DNA from: Bacillota bacterium
GTDB taxonomy: Bacteria; Bacillota; Clostridia; Oscillospirales; Ruminococcaceae
NCBI GenBank assembly: GCA_023412215.1
Contig: JAEYNX010000034.1
Span: 254,433 to 318,432 of the forward strand
Direction of reading: 5' to 3'
Length of the DNA stretch: 64,000 nucleotides
In this document: positions 1 to 9,371 of the stretch, in pieces
Numbering within the stretch: the stretch's first letter is position 1
How the letters are laid out: every line of letters starts with the position of its first letter
The notes under the pieces: model-generated
What the model was told of the DNA's origin: nothing
The model's input: only the letters and a program-made list of their open reading frames with translations
Databases searched by the model: none
Program-made: the position numbers and the translations under genes

Positions 1-1
1 T

Positions 2-565
2 GACGGTACGGCCTACCCGATGGGACGCCGCGACTGTCTTTATGTTACCAAGGGTGCCCGGGAAGTCACCTTTGAAAGTGCTAACCCGTCGAGCCCAGCC
101 AGATTTTATATGGTGAGCGCGCCCGCTCACACCTCGTATCAGACGACGTTTATCGGCATCAAGGATGCTGCCAAGCGCCCGCTCGGCAGCACGGAAACCA
201 GCAACAAGCGGGTGATCAACCAGTTCATTCACCCGGATGTACTGCAAACCTGCCAGCTCAGCATGGGCCTAACGGTACTGGAGCCGGGCAGTGTCTGGAA
301 CACCATGCCGGTGCATACCCATGAGCGCCGGATGGAGGTGTACATGTATTTTGATATCCCACAGGACAACGTTGTATTCCATCTGATGGGCGAGGGCAGT
401 GAGACGCGCCATATCGTCCTGCAGAACGAGCAGGCCGTCATCAGCCCGTCCTGGAGCATCCATTCGGGCTGCGGCACCGCGAGCTATTCGTTCATCTGGG
501 CAATGGGGGGAGAAAACCAGGCGTTTGACGATATGGATACCATCTCTACTAATAGCCTGCAATAG
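2..565 (+). CDS. kduI: 5-dehydro-4-deoxy-D-glucuronate isomerase KduI (5' end outside window)
   Basis: KduI interconverts 5-keto-4-deoxyuronate and 2,5-diketo-3-deoxygluconate in the cytoplasmic breakdown of unsaturated uronates from pectin. The reading frame is open to the window edge, so only about the C-terminal two thirds (187 residues) is visible; it aligns by eye with residues ~92-278 of E. coli KduI. Counting from the ATG at 20, the metal ligands are all present: H99 and H101 and E106 in HTHERRME, and H148 in SWSIHSG. The C-terminus (ENQAFDDMD...) matches the family end, so the 3' end is intact. The ATG at 20 is internal, not a start. kduD follows after 27 nt, forming a pectin-uronate unit. 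Confidence 0.95.
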   Translation, partial: DGTAYPMGRRDCLYVTKGAREVTFESANPSSPARFYMVSAPAHTSYQTTFIGIKDAAKRPLGSTETSNKRVINQFIHPDVLQTCQLSMGLTVLEPGSVWNTMPVHTHERRMEVYMYFDIPQDNVVFHLMGEGSETRHIVLQNEQAVISPSWSIHSGCGTASYSFIWAMGGENQAFDDMDTISTNSLQ

Positions 566-577
566 AACATCTATACA

Positions 578-583
578 AAGGAG
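578..583 (+). promoter_or_regulatory. Ribosome binding site of kduD
   Basis: AAGGAG lies nine bases before the ATG at 593. This favours 593 as the start over the in-frame ATG at 608, which has no purine-rich site at the right distance, although family proteins commonly begin near the second one (MFTLKGK). Confidence 0.6.
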
Positions 584-592
584 AATAAAATC

Positions 593-1393
593 ATGATACA
601 TACCGATATGTTTACACTCAAAGGAAAGATTGCGCTGGTTACAGGCGGGTCGTATGGCATCGGGCTTGCGATTGCCTGCGGGTTTGCGCAGGCCGGTGCG
701 ACGATCGTATTCAACGATATCAACGCGGAGCTGGTGGAAAAGGGGCTTGACGCCTACCGGCAGCAGGGAATAAAAGCGCACGGCTATGTCTTCGACGTGA
801 CCGACGAGCAGGCAGTGACGGACTCTGTCGCACAGATTAAGAAGGATGTCGGCGTTATCGACATCCTTGTAAACAACGCGGGGATCATTAAACGCATCCC
901 CATGCTTCAGATGAGCGCCGCCGATTTTCGCAAGGTGATCGACGTCGACCTAAACGGCCCCTTCATCATGTCCAAGGCGGTAATACCGGGTATGCTTGAG
1001 AAGGACCACGGCAAGATCATTAACATCTGCAGTATGATGAGCGAGCTGGGGCGCGAGACGGTATCCGCCTACGCGGCGGCGAAGGGTGGGCTGAAGATGC
1101 TTACGAGAAATATCTGCAGTGAGTATGGCGGGCAAAATATCCAATGCAACGGCATCGGCCCCGGCTATATCGAAACACCGCAAACCGCCCCGCTGCGGGA
1201 GCGCAAGCCCGACGGAACGCGCCACCCCTTCGACCAGTTCATTCTCAGCAAAACGCCTGCGTGCCGCTGGGGCACGACGGACGACCTTGTGGGCCCCGCC
1301 GTTTTTCTGGCAAGCGGAGCATCCGACTTTGTAAACGGCCATATCCTGTATGTGGACGGCGGCATCCTCGCTTACATCGGCAAGCAGCCGTAA
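593..1393 (+). CDS. kduD: SDR-family 2-dehydro-3-deoxy-D-gluconate / gluconate 5-dehydrogenase
   Basis: A classical short-chain dehydrogenase of 266 residues. Visible motifs: nucleotide-binding TGGSYGIG (17-24), NNAG (94-97), and the catalytic triad S147, Y160, K164 (YAAAK). The sequence resembles Firmicutes/Bacteroides proteins annotated gluconate 5-dehydrogenase (Gno/IdnO), with the characteristic INICSMMSELGRETVSAY and C-terminal GILAYIGKQP stretches. Directly after kduI, the likely reaction is reduction of 2,5-diketo-3-deoxygluconate to 2-keto-3-deoxygluconate; oxidation of gluconate to 5-ketogluconate is the alternative and cannot be excluded from sequence alone. It is the last gene of this plus-strand unit. 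Confidence 0.88.
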   Translation: MIHTDMFTLKGKIALVTGGSYGIGLAIACGFAQAGATIVFNDINAELVEKGLDAYRQQGIKAHGYVFDVTDEQAVTDSVAQIKKDVGVIDILVNNAGIIKRIPMLQMSAADFRKVIDVDLNGPFIMSKAVIPGMLEKDHGKIINICSMMSELGRETVSAYAAAKGGLKMLTRNICSEYGGQNIQCNGIGPGYIETPQTAPLRERKPDGTRHPFDQFILSKTPACRWGTTDDLVGPAVFLASGASDFVNGHILYVDGGILAYIGKQP

Positions 1394-1416
1394 CCTTCGT
1401 CAGAACCGGCTATAGA

Positions 1417-1461
1417 GGCATGAAGAAGAGGAAACGCTTCCGCTTTTCTCTTCTCCATGCC
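1417..1461. terminator. Bidirectional stem-loop between kduD and the ROK kinase
   Basis: GGCATGAAGAAGAGGAAA pairs, with a slipped base, with TTTCTCTTCTCCATGCC around a short loop. It lies between two convergent genes (kduD plus strand, ROK kinase minus strand) and can serve both. It is followed on the plus strand by TCATTTTAT. Confidence 0.7.
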
Positions 1462-1493
1462 TCATTTTATATCGATCAGCGCGTTATGGATAG

Positions 1494-2483
1494 TCACTCT
1501 GCTATAGCCCGTTCAAGCCGCTGTTTGGCGTAGATCGCCGCCCCGACCATACCCGCGGCATCGCCCAGAGCTGCCGTCACAATGGTACAGGCTGCATTAG
1601 AAATCCTTAATGCATGGTGATCTACAACCTCTCTCGCTTTGCTTAATAATCTTTCGCCCGCACCCGCCATCCCGCCGCCAAGGATGATAACCTCGGGGTT
1701 ATACAGGTTAATAACGTTTACCAGACCATAACCCAGCAGTTCGCCTGTTTCCTGCAACGTATGCACGGCAACGGCATCCCCCATATCATAGGCTTCCGAT
1801 ATCATTTGGGCTGTAATCCGGTCATAATCATTTTGCACCCAGTCGCACAGTATGCTTCTTTGCCCGTCCTGCAGTTTCTCCTTCACTGTACGAATCATAC
1901 CCAACGCGGAGACATAACGCCCCAAACAGCCAAAGCTGCCGCATTTACAGGGCCGCCCTTCCCGGTACATGTTCATGTGGCCGATTTCACCAACACTGGA
2001 GGTCGCGCCGTATAACATCCTGCCGTCTATTACAACACCGGCGCCCAGCCCGGTTCCCAAGGTGAGCAGCACAACGTTTTTCTTTCCTTTTCCCGCCCCG
2101 AGATACCATTCCCCGTACAGGTTAACCCGCACGTCGTTATCTATAAACGCAGGCACACGGAATCTTTCTTCCACCGATTTTACGACTCGGACATCCTCCC
2201 AATCGTGAAAATTCGGTGAGAATTTCGATATTCCATTCTCAATGTCCAAAATTCCCGGAACGCCGATACCAATGCACTCGATCTCCCGTTCGGCTAAATG
2301 ATGCTCGCACAGCAATAAAGCTATCGTATCATTGATCTTATGCAGCACATGGCGCGACCCCAAATTGGCCTCTGTGGGCGTTCGGAGTTCCGCCGTTTTT
2401 ATAAAATCCCGGTTAAACGCCGCGGCTTTAAGATTGGTACCACCCAAATCCACACCGATATAATATCTGTCCAAATGATTCAT
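1494..2483 (-). CDS. ROK-family sugar kinase
   Basis: Cytoplasmic ROK kinase (329 aa), the family of glucokinase and N-acetylmannosamine kinase. The ATP-phosphate motif GVDLGGTNLK is at 10-19 and the catalytic Asp is probably D117 in DND (115-117). The zinc motif GH(x6-9)CxCGxxGC is complete (H169, C179, C181, C186), but the family's Glu two residues after the last Cys is G188 here. No N-terminal helix-turn-helix, so it is an enzyme rather than a NagC/XylR-type repressor. It is the last gene of the beta-galactoside operon, so phosphorylation of the glucose released from lactose-like substrates is a reasonable role; the exact sugar is not shown by sequence. Confidence 0.88.
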   Translation of the reverse strand: MNHLDRYYIGVDLGGTNLKAAAFNRDFIKTAELRTPTEANLGSRHVLHKINDTIALLLCEHHLAEREIECIGIGVPGILDIENGISKFSPNFHDWEDVRVVKSVEERFRVPAFIDNDVRVNLYGEWYLGAGKGKKNVVLLTLGTGLGAGVVIDGRMLYGATSSVGEIGHMNMYREGRPCKCGSFGCLGRYVSALGMIRTVKEKLQDGQRSILCDWVQNDYDRITAQMISEAYDMGDAVAVHTLQETGELLGYGLVNVINLYNPEVIILGGGMAGAGERLLSKAREVVDHHALRISNAACTIVTAALGDAAGMVGAAIYAKQRLERAIAE

Positions 2484-2553
2484 CCCTCAATACCTAAGCA
2501 ATATAATATCCGGCAAGTCTTTACTATAAGCGCGAAACATGCAAGGCCACGGC

Positions 2554-4338
2554 TCAGATATCAGATAGTCTTACCGGGCCAAGGTCGGGTTCAGCAGCAA
2601 AGGTAACGGTATCCTTATATCTTCCTTCCGTTTCGAAAACCAGCAGTTCATTGTGCCCGGTGCACAGCAAGGGGGCCGGGATATACAGCCGCCTCTGCGG
2701 CCCCTTGTCCCAGAACCTTCCTATATTAAAGCCGTTGAGCAGCACACAGCCTTTACCCCAGCCCTCCATGTCCAGAAAGGTATCCGCGGCTTCGTTTACG
2801 TCAAAGGGAACCTGATGAAAGGCCGGAGCGCCGGAAACTCCGGCATTGTAATCGAGATGCGTCAGCGCGTCCGCTTGCATCGGAAGGCAATAATGCCTCC
2901 AGCCTGTATGGCTGTGCCCATTGATCAGTACATCCCCGTCGATCCCCTTTCGCTGGGCATTCGTACGGGCACCGTAATTGACCCGCCCCATATTCTCTAC
3001 AAGGATATCCAAGCGCAGACCCGTACCTACGGGCAGGTTAACGGGATGCTCTTTAAGAAGCTCCCGATCATATAGGGTTAAGCAGAGCCTGCCATCTGCA
3101 AACACAAGCGCGCGGTCTGCCGCACCGGTGAGGCGGAGGCTTTCGATGCTTTCGCCTTTTTCAATGACCGTGCTGTACAGCGTATACCCATAGGACTGCC
3201 CGAGCTTTTCCATGCAGATCGGCCATGGGGCGTCGATGGGTGCGGTAATGGAGGGTAAGGCGGCAAACAAACTGCTCTTTCTCTTTACCGCAATGGTTCC
3301 GAACGCTTTGCGCGCGATATTATCCTCGATATCCGTTCCCTGTATTGAGATATGCCTCTTAATAACCTCCTGAAACCTTCTGTACTTTTCGGTGATGCGC
3401 CCATCCTCGCTCAGAGGGGCGTCATAATCATAGCTGGTCACATCCGGGGTCAGTTCTTCATAGTAGTTGGAACCGTTCATAAACCCGAAATTGGTGCCGC
3501 CGTGAAACATATAGATGTTTACGCTTCCCCGGCGCAGAATCTCGTCTAAGTCTTTGGCGTTTGCCTGCGCATCGGCTGTGCTGTGTATACCGCTCCCCCA
3601 ATGGTCAAACCAGCCGACCCAAAACTCCATACACATCTGCGGGCCGCCGCCTGCGGTTTGCAGGTGACGTTTCAGCTTTGCGAGCTGTTCATCTGCTTTA
3701 GAGCCGAAATTGGCGGTCGGCAGGGCGCCGGCAACACTTCCGCAGGCAAGCGAATCTCCGTTCGGCCCGTCGGAGGTGATCAGCGGAACCGTAATATCGT
3801 ACCGATGAAGCATGTCCCGGATGGCCTCTAAGTATTGCGTGTCATCCCCATAGTAACCGTATTCGTTTTCCACCTGAAACAGGATGACCGGGCCGCCTCT
3901 GTCCGCCTGCAGCGGCACCAGCTTTGGCAGCAGCACCTTAAAATAATCCTCTACATGGGCTAGAAAGGGGGCGTACCTGGTGCGCAGACGCATGCCGTCC
4001 TCCGCGAGCAGCCATGCCGGCAACCCGCCGAATTCCCACTCCCCGCAGATATACGGCCCGGGACGAACGATAACATAAAGGCCAAGCTCCTGCGCAATCT
4101 GGATATAGCGCAGGATATCGCAGGTACCGCTAAAACAGAATTCCCCTTTCTTGGGCTCATGCAGATTCCACGCCACATAGGTTTCCACGGTATTGCAGCC
4201 CATGGCCTTGAGCTTTTGCAAACGGTCGCGCCAATATTCAGGCACTACCCTGAAATAATGCATCCCCCCGGATATGATTTTAAACGGCTCGCCGTTTAAT
4301 AAAAATTTGTCTGAAATAGCTATTCCCTTATTTTCCAT
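2554..4338 (-). CDS. GH35 beta-galactosidase
   Basis: Retaining exo-beta-galactosidase of family GH35 (594 aa), removing terminal beta-galactose. The N-terminal TIM barrel shows SGGMHYFRV, the substrate strand RPGPYICGEWEFGGLPAWL, the acid/base E159 in QVENEYG and the nucleophile E238 in MEFWVGWFDHWG. C-terminal beta domains include NGFNIGRFWDKGPQ near residues 540-555. There is no signal peptide, so it acts on imported oligosaccharides in the cytoplasm. It lies 149 nt downstream of lacZ and 70 nt upstream of the ROK kinase. A perfect hairpin in the gap to lacZ may reduce its transcription. Having both GH2 and GH35 enzymes suggests several linkages (lactose-type and beta-1,3/1,4-galacto-oligosaccharides) are handled. 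Confidence 0.94.
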   Translation of the reverse strand: MENKGIAISDKFLLNGEPFKIISGGMHYFRVVPEYWRDRLQKLKAMGCNTVETYVAWNLHEPKKGEFCFSGTCDILRYIQIAQELGLYVIVRPGPYICGEWEFGGLPAWLLAEDGMRLRTRYAPFLAHVEDYFKVLLPKLVPLQADRGGPVILFQVENEYGYYGDDTQYLEAIRDMLHRYDITVPLITSDGPNGDSLACGSVAGALPTANFGSKADEQLAKLKRHLQTAGGGPQMCMEFWVGWFDHWGSGIHSTADAQANAKDLDEILRRGSVNIYMFHGGTNFGFMNGSNYYEELTPDVTSYDYDAPLSEDGRITEKYRRFQEVIKRHISIQGTDIEDNIARKAFGTIAVKRKSSLFAALPSITAPIDAPWPICMEKLGQSYGYTLYSTVIEKGESIESLRLTGAADRALVFADGRLCLTLYDRELLKEHPVNLPVGTGLRLDILVENMGRVNYGARTNAQRKGIDGDVLINGHSHTGWRHYCLPMQADALTHLDYNAGVSGAPAFHQVPFDVNEAADTFLDMEGWGKGCVLLNGFNIGRFWDKGPQRRLYIPAPLLCTGHNELLVFETEGRYKDTVTFAAEPDLGPVRLSDI

Positions 4339-4435
4339 GCTGATTTATTCACCGTTTTCATTAAACTATTTTCATCGAGAGCGATGCACTTTTTCTGCAC
4401 CATGGTATTTGCCCGCTGTTTATACTGAATTCCAC

Positions 4436-4464
4436 TTGAAAAGGGGATAAAATCCCCTTTTCAA
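4436..4464 (-). terminator. Perfect hairpin downstream of lacZ
   Basis: TTGAAAAGGGGAT and its exact reverse complement (13-bp stem) flank a three-base AAA loop, just after the lacZ stop. There is no long U-run on the minus strand, so it may be a partial terminator or an mRNA 3'-end stabiliser rather than a full stop before the GH35 gene. Confidence 0.6.
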
Positions 4465-4487
4465 ACGCGCAGTTTTATAACTCGATA

Positions 4488-7400
4488 TTACATACCTTTA
4501 AAACTGAAAGAGAATACAAGCGGCCTGTCGGCCGGCAGCAGATATTCGGGGTGTGTCCTGGCGCCCCAGCTGTCGTCACCGCCGACCCCCATCTGCTGTA
4601 AGCTGGCGCGCACCACCGTATAGTGGGCAGGCGGCAGTTCCTGCGGGTGAGCGGCATTCTCCAGCTCAAAAGGGGTGTACGGCAAGGCCGAAAACTCCAT
4701 GTTATCGCCGCGAAACAGCATCCCGCGCCCTTGGGCATCCGTTACCCTCGCCCAGCGCACCTCACACTTGTTGCCGGTTTCCTGCGGCACCAGATATTTC
4801 GCCGCCTGCTCTTTCACAAGCCCCCGGTATACGCCCAGCTTAGCGCCGCACTTTCGGTCGCAGTAGGTCTCTTCCGGGCCAAGCCCATACCATTCCACCC
4901 TGTCAAACTCTGCGCCGAGCTTCATCAGCATGCCGAATTCCGGCATATCGGCCAAACCATTCACCGGCTCGTAACGCAGGGTTGCCGTAACGGTTCCGTC
5001 GCCCGCTACCCTATAGGAAACCTGGCACTCGGCAGAAGGCATGGTTGGGAGGAGATAACAAAACGAAACGGTTACCCCATCCTCGCTCTGAGTAACATCG
5101 ATGGCGGAATGAACGGCATCCTCTTTGCTTCCGCTCAGATTATTTGCAGAGGCATACTGGCTTGCCAGCTTCCATTGCCCGTACCGCGCCGGCATTCTGT
5201 TCCCGTAATCGTTACCGGTGGGCGCGCGCCAGAAATTGGGCTTGGGCATTGATTTTAGCAGCTCGACCCCCGCCCACCGGTAGGAAACAAGGCCGCCCTT
5301 AATGGCCGAGAACAGAACTTCAAAGTTCTTGCCCTTCACGCCGATATTATGGCGCCCCGTTATGACGGTGATTGGCAAGGAGGAACAGGGCTCCTTGCCG
5401 CAGGAAGGAACCTTGACCGCATGCTGCCCAAAAGCAACCTCATGACCGGCCGGTGCCCATAGGGTATCCTGCCTTAGTCGAAACGAGACCGTGACGGCAT
5501 ACTCGCCGGGCTCTGCCGGAATCACGGGCGGCAGGGGAAATACCTCTTGCGATAAAGGCGCTACATCGATGGTCATGGGGGCGTACGCGATTCGCTGCCC
5601 CTCCTTTTCACAGGTTACCACGCAGTCGTACGCGCCGGTAGCGGTAAACAGGCTCCGGTTGCGTACCAATACAGTCGTTTCATTTACCTCAAGCTTGATG
5701 TCCTGATAGACGAACCTGACCTCCTGCATCTTGGGCGAGGGGGTTCGGTCTGCGTACACGAGGCCGTTTCCGCAGAACTCATAGTCGGTGGGGCGCTCGC
5801 CGAAATCACCGCCGTAAGCGAAGAATTCGTTCCCGTAGCGGTCGCGCGTCAAGATCGCCTGATCGATATAATCCCAGATAAAGCCGCCCTGATACAGCGG
5901 CTCACGCTCGGCCAGCTCGGTATATTGATGTATGGCCCCCAGCGAATTGCCCATGGCGTGGGCGTACTCACACAGAATAAAGGGCTTTGAACGGTTGGTT
6001 TTTAACCAGTCCTCCACCTCGGTGGCCGGGGGGTACATCCTGCTTTCGATATCACTGGTGTCGTTGTAACGCCTGTCGCTGTATATGCCCTCGTAATGCA
6101 CCAGCCGCCCGGGATCGAGGCGGCGGAAAAGCGCGGACATCTCATAGATGTTTTTACCGCCGAAGGATTCGTTGCCGCAGGACCATATCAGAACGCAGGG
6201 ATGGTTTTTATCGCGTTGGTAAAGACTGTTGGCACGGTCCAGCACCGCATCCAGCCATTCCGGTTTGTTGCCGGGCACCGCCGTATCCACCGCTGCCACG
6301 CCGCGCCGGATAGGCTCCCAGATTCCGTGTGTCTCCAGATTCGCCTCGTCTATGACGTACAGGCCGTAGAGATCACAGAGCTCATAAAAGAAGGAGTTGT
6401 TGGGGTAGTGCGAAGTGCGAACCGCGTTAATATTGTTGCGCTTCATGGTGGCAAGATCGAGCTCAGTGTCTTTACGGCTCATCACCCGGCCATGGATGCT
6501 GCCGAACTCGTGGCGGTTTACGCCTTTAAACTCAATGCGCCTGCCGTTTAAGCACATCAGGCCGTCCCTTAGTTCAAAACGGCGGAAGCCCACCTTCTGC
6601 ACAATCACCTCCTGCAGAATGCCCCGCGCATCGTATACCTGCAGGAATAGCTCATATAAATCAGGGTGTTCGGCACTCCACAAAAGCGGGGATGAAACAT
6701 CCATATCATAAACGCCATCGGGTGTCACTGCGCCTTTAAGGTCGGCAATCGTTTTACCTTCGCTTTTGAGCACAAGGTAAAGCTCCCCGCTGCCGCTCGC
6801 CGCTCCGAGGGTGATACGCAGCTTGCCGTCCGTGTATCCGTCATCCAGCAGGGTCTCCACCTTCAGATCCGTGATATGTACGTCCGGCACGGTATACAGA
6901 AACACATCGCGAAAGATGCCGGAAAAACGGTAGAAATCCTGATCCTCCAGCCAGCTTCCGCCGCTCCATTTAAAAACCTGCACGGCCAGCTTGTTTTCTC
7001 CGGGTTTCAGGTAAGGGAAAAGATCAAAATCGGCCGGGGTAAAGCTATCCTCGCTGTAGCCCACATAATGGCCGTTCAGCCACAGGGCAAAGGCGCTTTC
7101 CACGCCCTGAAACGAAATATACAGGTTCGTTGCCCCCTCAAAAGACGGCGGCAGCGTGAAATATTGAACATAACTGCCAACGGGGTTGAACGCTGTGGGT
7201 ATCTGCCCCGGGTCGATCTGCTCGCGGCCGTCCCAGGGGTATTGCACATTGGTGTAGTGTGGAGCGTCGTAGCCTGCCAGCTGAATGTGCATGGGAACAC
7301 GGATATCATCCCAGCCGGCGCAATCATAGCCTTCAGATTCAAAGCCCTGCAGGGTATTCTGGTAATTGCTTGCGTAGTGGAATTTCCACAGGCCGTTGAG

Positions 7401-7532
7401 TGAATATACAAAGCTGCTGATGCCGCTCTGCGCTTCCTGTAAGGTTCTGAAAAAGGAATGGTCGGAGTGGGCGGGCAGGCGATTTTCTGAAAAAAAGCGG
7501 GGGTCGGAAACCCGCGAATAATCAAACGGCAT
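4488..7532 (-). CDS. lacZ: GH2 beta-galactosidase, LacZ type
   Basis: Full-length LacZ-type beta-galactosidase (1014 aa from the chosen start; E. coli LacZ is 1024). Domain order is sugar-binding jelly roll, immunoglobulin-like, TIM barrel, a second Ig-like domain and the beta-sandwich small chain (late C-terminus GVGGDDSWGARTHPEYLLP). Catalytic residues from the chosen start: acid/base E455 in WSCGNES and nucleophile E522 in ILCEYAHAMGNS. A longer frame begins at 7553, but GGAAAGG sits ten bases before the ATG at 7532 (MPFDYSRV), so that start is preferred. No signal peptide: cytoplasmic hydrolysis of imported beta-galactosides. It follows malG by 41 nt in the operon. Confidence 0.96.
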   Translation of the reverse strand: MPFDYSRVSDPRFFSENRLPAHSDHSFFRTLQEAQSGISSFVYSLNGLWKFHYASNYQNTLQGFESEGYDCAGWDDIRVPMHIQLAGYDAPHYTNVQYPWDGREQIDPGQIPTAFNPVGSYVQYFTLPPSFEGATNLYISFQGVESAFALWLNGHYVGYSEDSFTPADFDLFPYLKPGENKLAVQVFKWSGGSWLEDQDFYRFSGIFRDVFLYTVPDVHITDLKVETLLDDGYTDGKLRITLGAASGSGELYLVLKSEGKTIADLKGAVTPDGVYDMDVSSPLLWSAEHPDLYELFLQVYDARGILQEVIVQKVGFRRFELRDGLMCLNGRRIEFKGVNRHEFGSIHGRVMSRKDTELDLATMKRNNINAVRTSHYPNNSFFYELCDLYGLYVIDEANLETHGIWEPIRRGVAAVDTAVPGNKPEWLDAVLDRANSLYQRDKNHPCVLIWSCGNESFGGKNIYEMSALFRRLDPGRLVHYEGIYSDRRYNDTSDIESRMYPPATEVEDWLKTNRSKPFILCEYAHAMGNSLGAIHQYTELAEREPLYQGGFIWDYIDQAILTRDRYGNEFFAYGGDFGERPTDYEFCGNGLVYADRTPSPKMQEVRFVYQDIKLEVNETTVLVRNRSLFTATGAYDCVVTCEKEGQRIAYAPMTIDVAPLSQEVFPLPPVIPAEPGEYAVTVSFRLRQDTLWAPAGHEVAFGQHAVKVPSCGKEPCSSLPITVITGRHNIGVKGKNFEVLFSAIKGGLVSYRWAGVELLKSMPKPNFWRAPTGNDYGNRMPARYGQWKLASQYASANNLSGSKEDAVHSAIDVTQSEDGVTVSFCYLLPTMPSAECQVSYRVAGDGTVTATLRYEPVNGLADMPEFGMLMKLGAEFDRVEWYGLGPEETYCDRKCGAKLGVYRGLVKEQAAKYLVPQETGNKCEVRWARVTDAQGRGMLFRGDNMEFSALPYTPFELENAAHPQELPPAHYTVVRASLQQMGVGGDDSWGARTHPEYLLPADRPLVFSFSFKGM

Positions 7533-7573
7533 AACTGGACAACCTTTCCGCATGTAGTTTCATAACTCGATTA

Positions 7574-8383
7574 TTATTTGATGGCGCCGGTAATACCTTC
7601 GGCAAAGCTTTTCTGCAACAAGAAAAAGATCACTACGGTGGGAATGGTGCAAATCAGAACCGCCAGCATCAATACGCCATAATTTGTCACATAACCGGCA
7701 GTAAGGTTACCTACCAGCATGGTCATGGTAATACCTTCGTTGTTCATTACGATGACCTTTGGCCATAAATAGCTGTTCCAGGCATTCATAAAGGTGATGG
7801 TCATGGCGGCGGCATAGGTAGACCGCATGGTTGGAATAAACATGCGAAAGAAAATCCGCACTTCGTTTAAGCCGTCGATGCGTGCCGCTTCAATGATATC
7901 GTGCGGAAAATTGCGCGCACTTTGACGAAACAGCAAAATCAAAAACGGCGTTGATACCGTCGGCAGAATAATACCCAAGGTTGTGCTGAGCAGGTCCATT
8001 TTCGAGAACATCTGAAAAAGCGGAATCATGGTGGCCGCAAACGGCATCATCATGGCCAGCAGCAGGATATTCATCACGAAATCCTTGCCTTTGGTATGGT
8101 AAATCTCAAAACCATACCCGGCGATAGAACAGATAATCAGCGCTAGTATCGTAAGGCTTGCGGCGTTGATAAAGGAATTTGTCATGGCGCGAACAATATC
8201 TTGTGAAGCCAACAAATCCTTTAGATTCATCAGCAGATTTGTCCCCGGTATAAGCGTGCCCTTTAAGACATCGGTGCTTTTATTGGTGGATGCGACCGCC
8301 ATCCAGTACAGCGGAAATACGGAAAGGATGGAAGCGACCGACAAAAACAGATAGCGAAAGATGGAACCCAACCTTCTTTTCAT
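7574..8383 (-). CDS. CUT1 carbohydrate ABC transporter permease (MalG/LacG type)
   Basis: Inner-membrane subunit of 269 aa with six predicted membrane helices, the first at ~10-30 (FLSVASILSVFPLYWMAVAS). The EAA loop that docks the ATPase is seen around residues 165-185 (EAARIDGLNEVRIFFRMFIP), and the C-terminus ends with the MalG-type FAEGITGAIK. Its start overlaps the malF-type stop by four bases (ATGA), indicating translational coupling. Together with the upstream permease and binding protein it forms an oligosaccharide importer. No ATP-binding protein is encoded in this operon. Confidence 0.94.
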   Translation of the reverse strand: MKRRLGSIFRYLFLSVASILSVFPLYWMAVASTNKSTDVLKGTLIPGTNLLMNLKDLLASQDIVRAMTNSFINAASLTILALIICSIAGYGFEIYHTKGKDFVMNILLLAMMMPFAATMIPLFQMFSKMDLLSTTLGIILPTVSTPFLILLFRQSARNFPHDIIEAARIDGLNEVRIFFRMFIPTMRSTYAAAMTITFMNAWNSYLWPKVIVMNNEGITMTMLVGNLTAGYVTNYGVLMLAVLICTIPTVVIFFLLQKSFAEGITGAIK

Positions 8384-9285
8384 CGTTTGTCACCCACTTT
8401 CATCTGGATAAACGCCAGTATGGCAACCAGTAAGAGGATAACGAAGGAGATCGCCGCCGCATAGCCGAATTTGGGAGAATTCTGGAACGATACATTGTAC
8501 AGGTAATGCGACATGGTCATGGTAGAATTGGCCGGGCCGCCGTTTGTAAGCGTTCTGGATTCGTCGAATAATTGGAGTGTGCCGTTGGTGGACATGATTG
8601 CCGTGAGCAGGATGATTGGCCTTAAGAGGGGAACCGTGATATTTTTAAATTGCTGGAACGCATTCGCACCATCGATGCGCGCTGCCTCATAGATGGAATA
8701 TTCGATATTTTGCAGGCCCGCTAAAAAGAACACCATGTTGTAACCGGTCCACCGCCAGATGAGTGCAAGGATGATGACGATTCGTGCGGAAACACCGTTG
8801 CCCAGCCAGTTGTAGCCGGTCTCGAGGATACCCATGTTGACCAGCAGCGTGTTCACGAAACCATCCACCGCGAACATGGTGCGAAAGATCATGGAATAGG
8901 ATACGAGCGCCGTGGCACAAGGCAAAAAGATAGCCGTTCGGAAAAGACCCTTAAAGCGGAGGTTTTTGCTGTTGAGCATCACCGCTAGTATCAGTGCCAG
9001 AATCAGCATGATCGGAACCTGAACGATAAGATAAACAAAGGTGTTCCCCATGGTCAGAAGAAAAACGTCATCCCCAAGTATGCGATTATAATTGTATAAG
9101 CCTGCCCATTTCATGTTCGCGCCGACACCGGTCTGGAACGAAAGCAGAAGCGCGCGGAAAATGGGATAAAAACTCATCCATAGAATTAACAGTGCTGCCG
9201 GTAGCAGAAATACCCATCCGGTTATGTTCTTTTTTGTTCCAGCTCTCAGATGTTTACCGGGAAGCTTTTCAGAGTTGACCGACAC
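8380..9285 (-). CDS. CUT1 carbohydrate ABC transporter permease (MalF/LacF type)
   Basis: Membrane permease, 301 aa, beginning at a GTG at 9285 (MSVNSEKLPG). AAAGGGGG lies seven bases before it; the longer frame from 9333 would run through the preceding hairpin and lacks a site. First helix at about 20-40 (GWVFLLPAALLILWMSFYPI), then five more. The EAA loop is at about residues 200-220 (YEAARIDGANAFQQFKNITVP) and the MalF-type GGPANSTMTMSHYLY motif is near 250. It is closely similar by eye along its whole length to the permease at 43380-44258, so the two galactoside transporters are paralogues. Confidence 0.93.
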   Translation of the reverse strand: MSVNSEKLPGKHLRAGTKKNITGWVFLLPAALLILWMSFYPIFRALLLSFQTGVGANMKWAGLYNYNRILGDDVFLLTMGNTFVYLIVQVPIMLILALILAVMLNSKNLRFKGLFRTAIFLPCATALVSYSMIFRTMFAVDGFVNTLLVNMGILETGYNWLGNGVSARIVIILALIWRWTGYNMVFFLAGLQNIEYSIYEAARIDGANAFQQFKNITVPLLRPIILLTAIMSTNGTLQLFDESRTLTNGGPANSTMTMSHYLYNVSFQNSPKFGYAAAISFVILLLVAILAFIQMKVGDKR

Positions 9286-9309
9286 GGTAAAACCCCCTTT
9301 TTTTAGAAT

Positions 9310-9347
9310 AAAGGGGAACCGCCCCGCAGACAAGGAGGTCCCCCTTT
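9310..9347 (-). terminator. Intercistronic stem-loop after the binding-protein gene
   Basis: AAAGGGG-ACC pairs with GGT-CCCCCTTT across a loop of about 16 bases, between the binding-protein stop and the permease start. It is likely a partial terminator or stabiliser that leaves more binding protein than permease mRNA. Confidence 0.6.
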
Positions 9348-9371
9348 TGAGTGGATATAACAGTAAATGAA

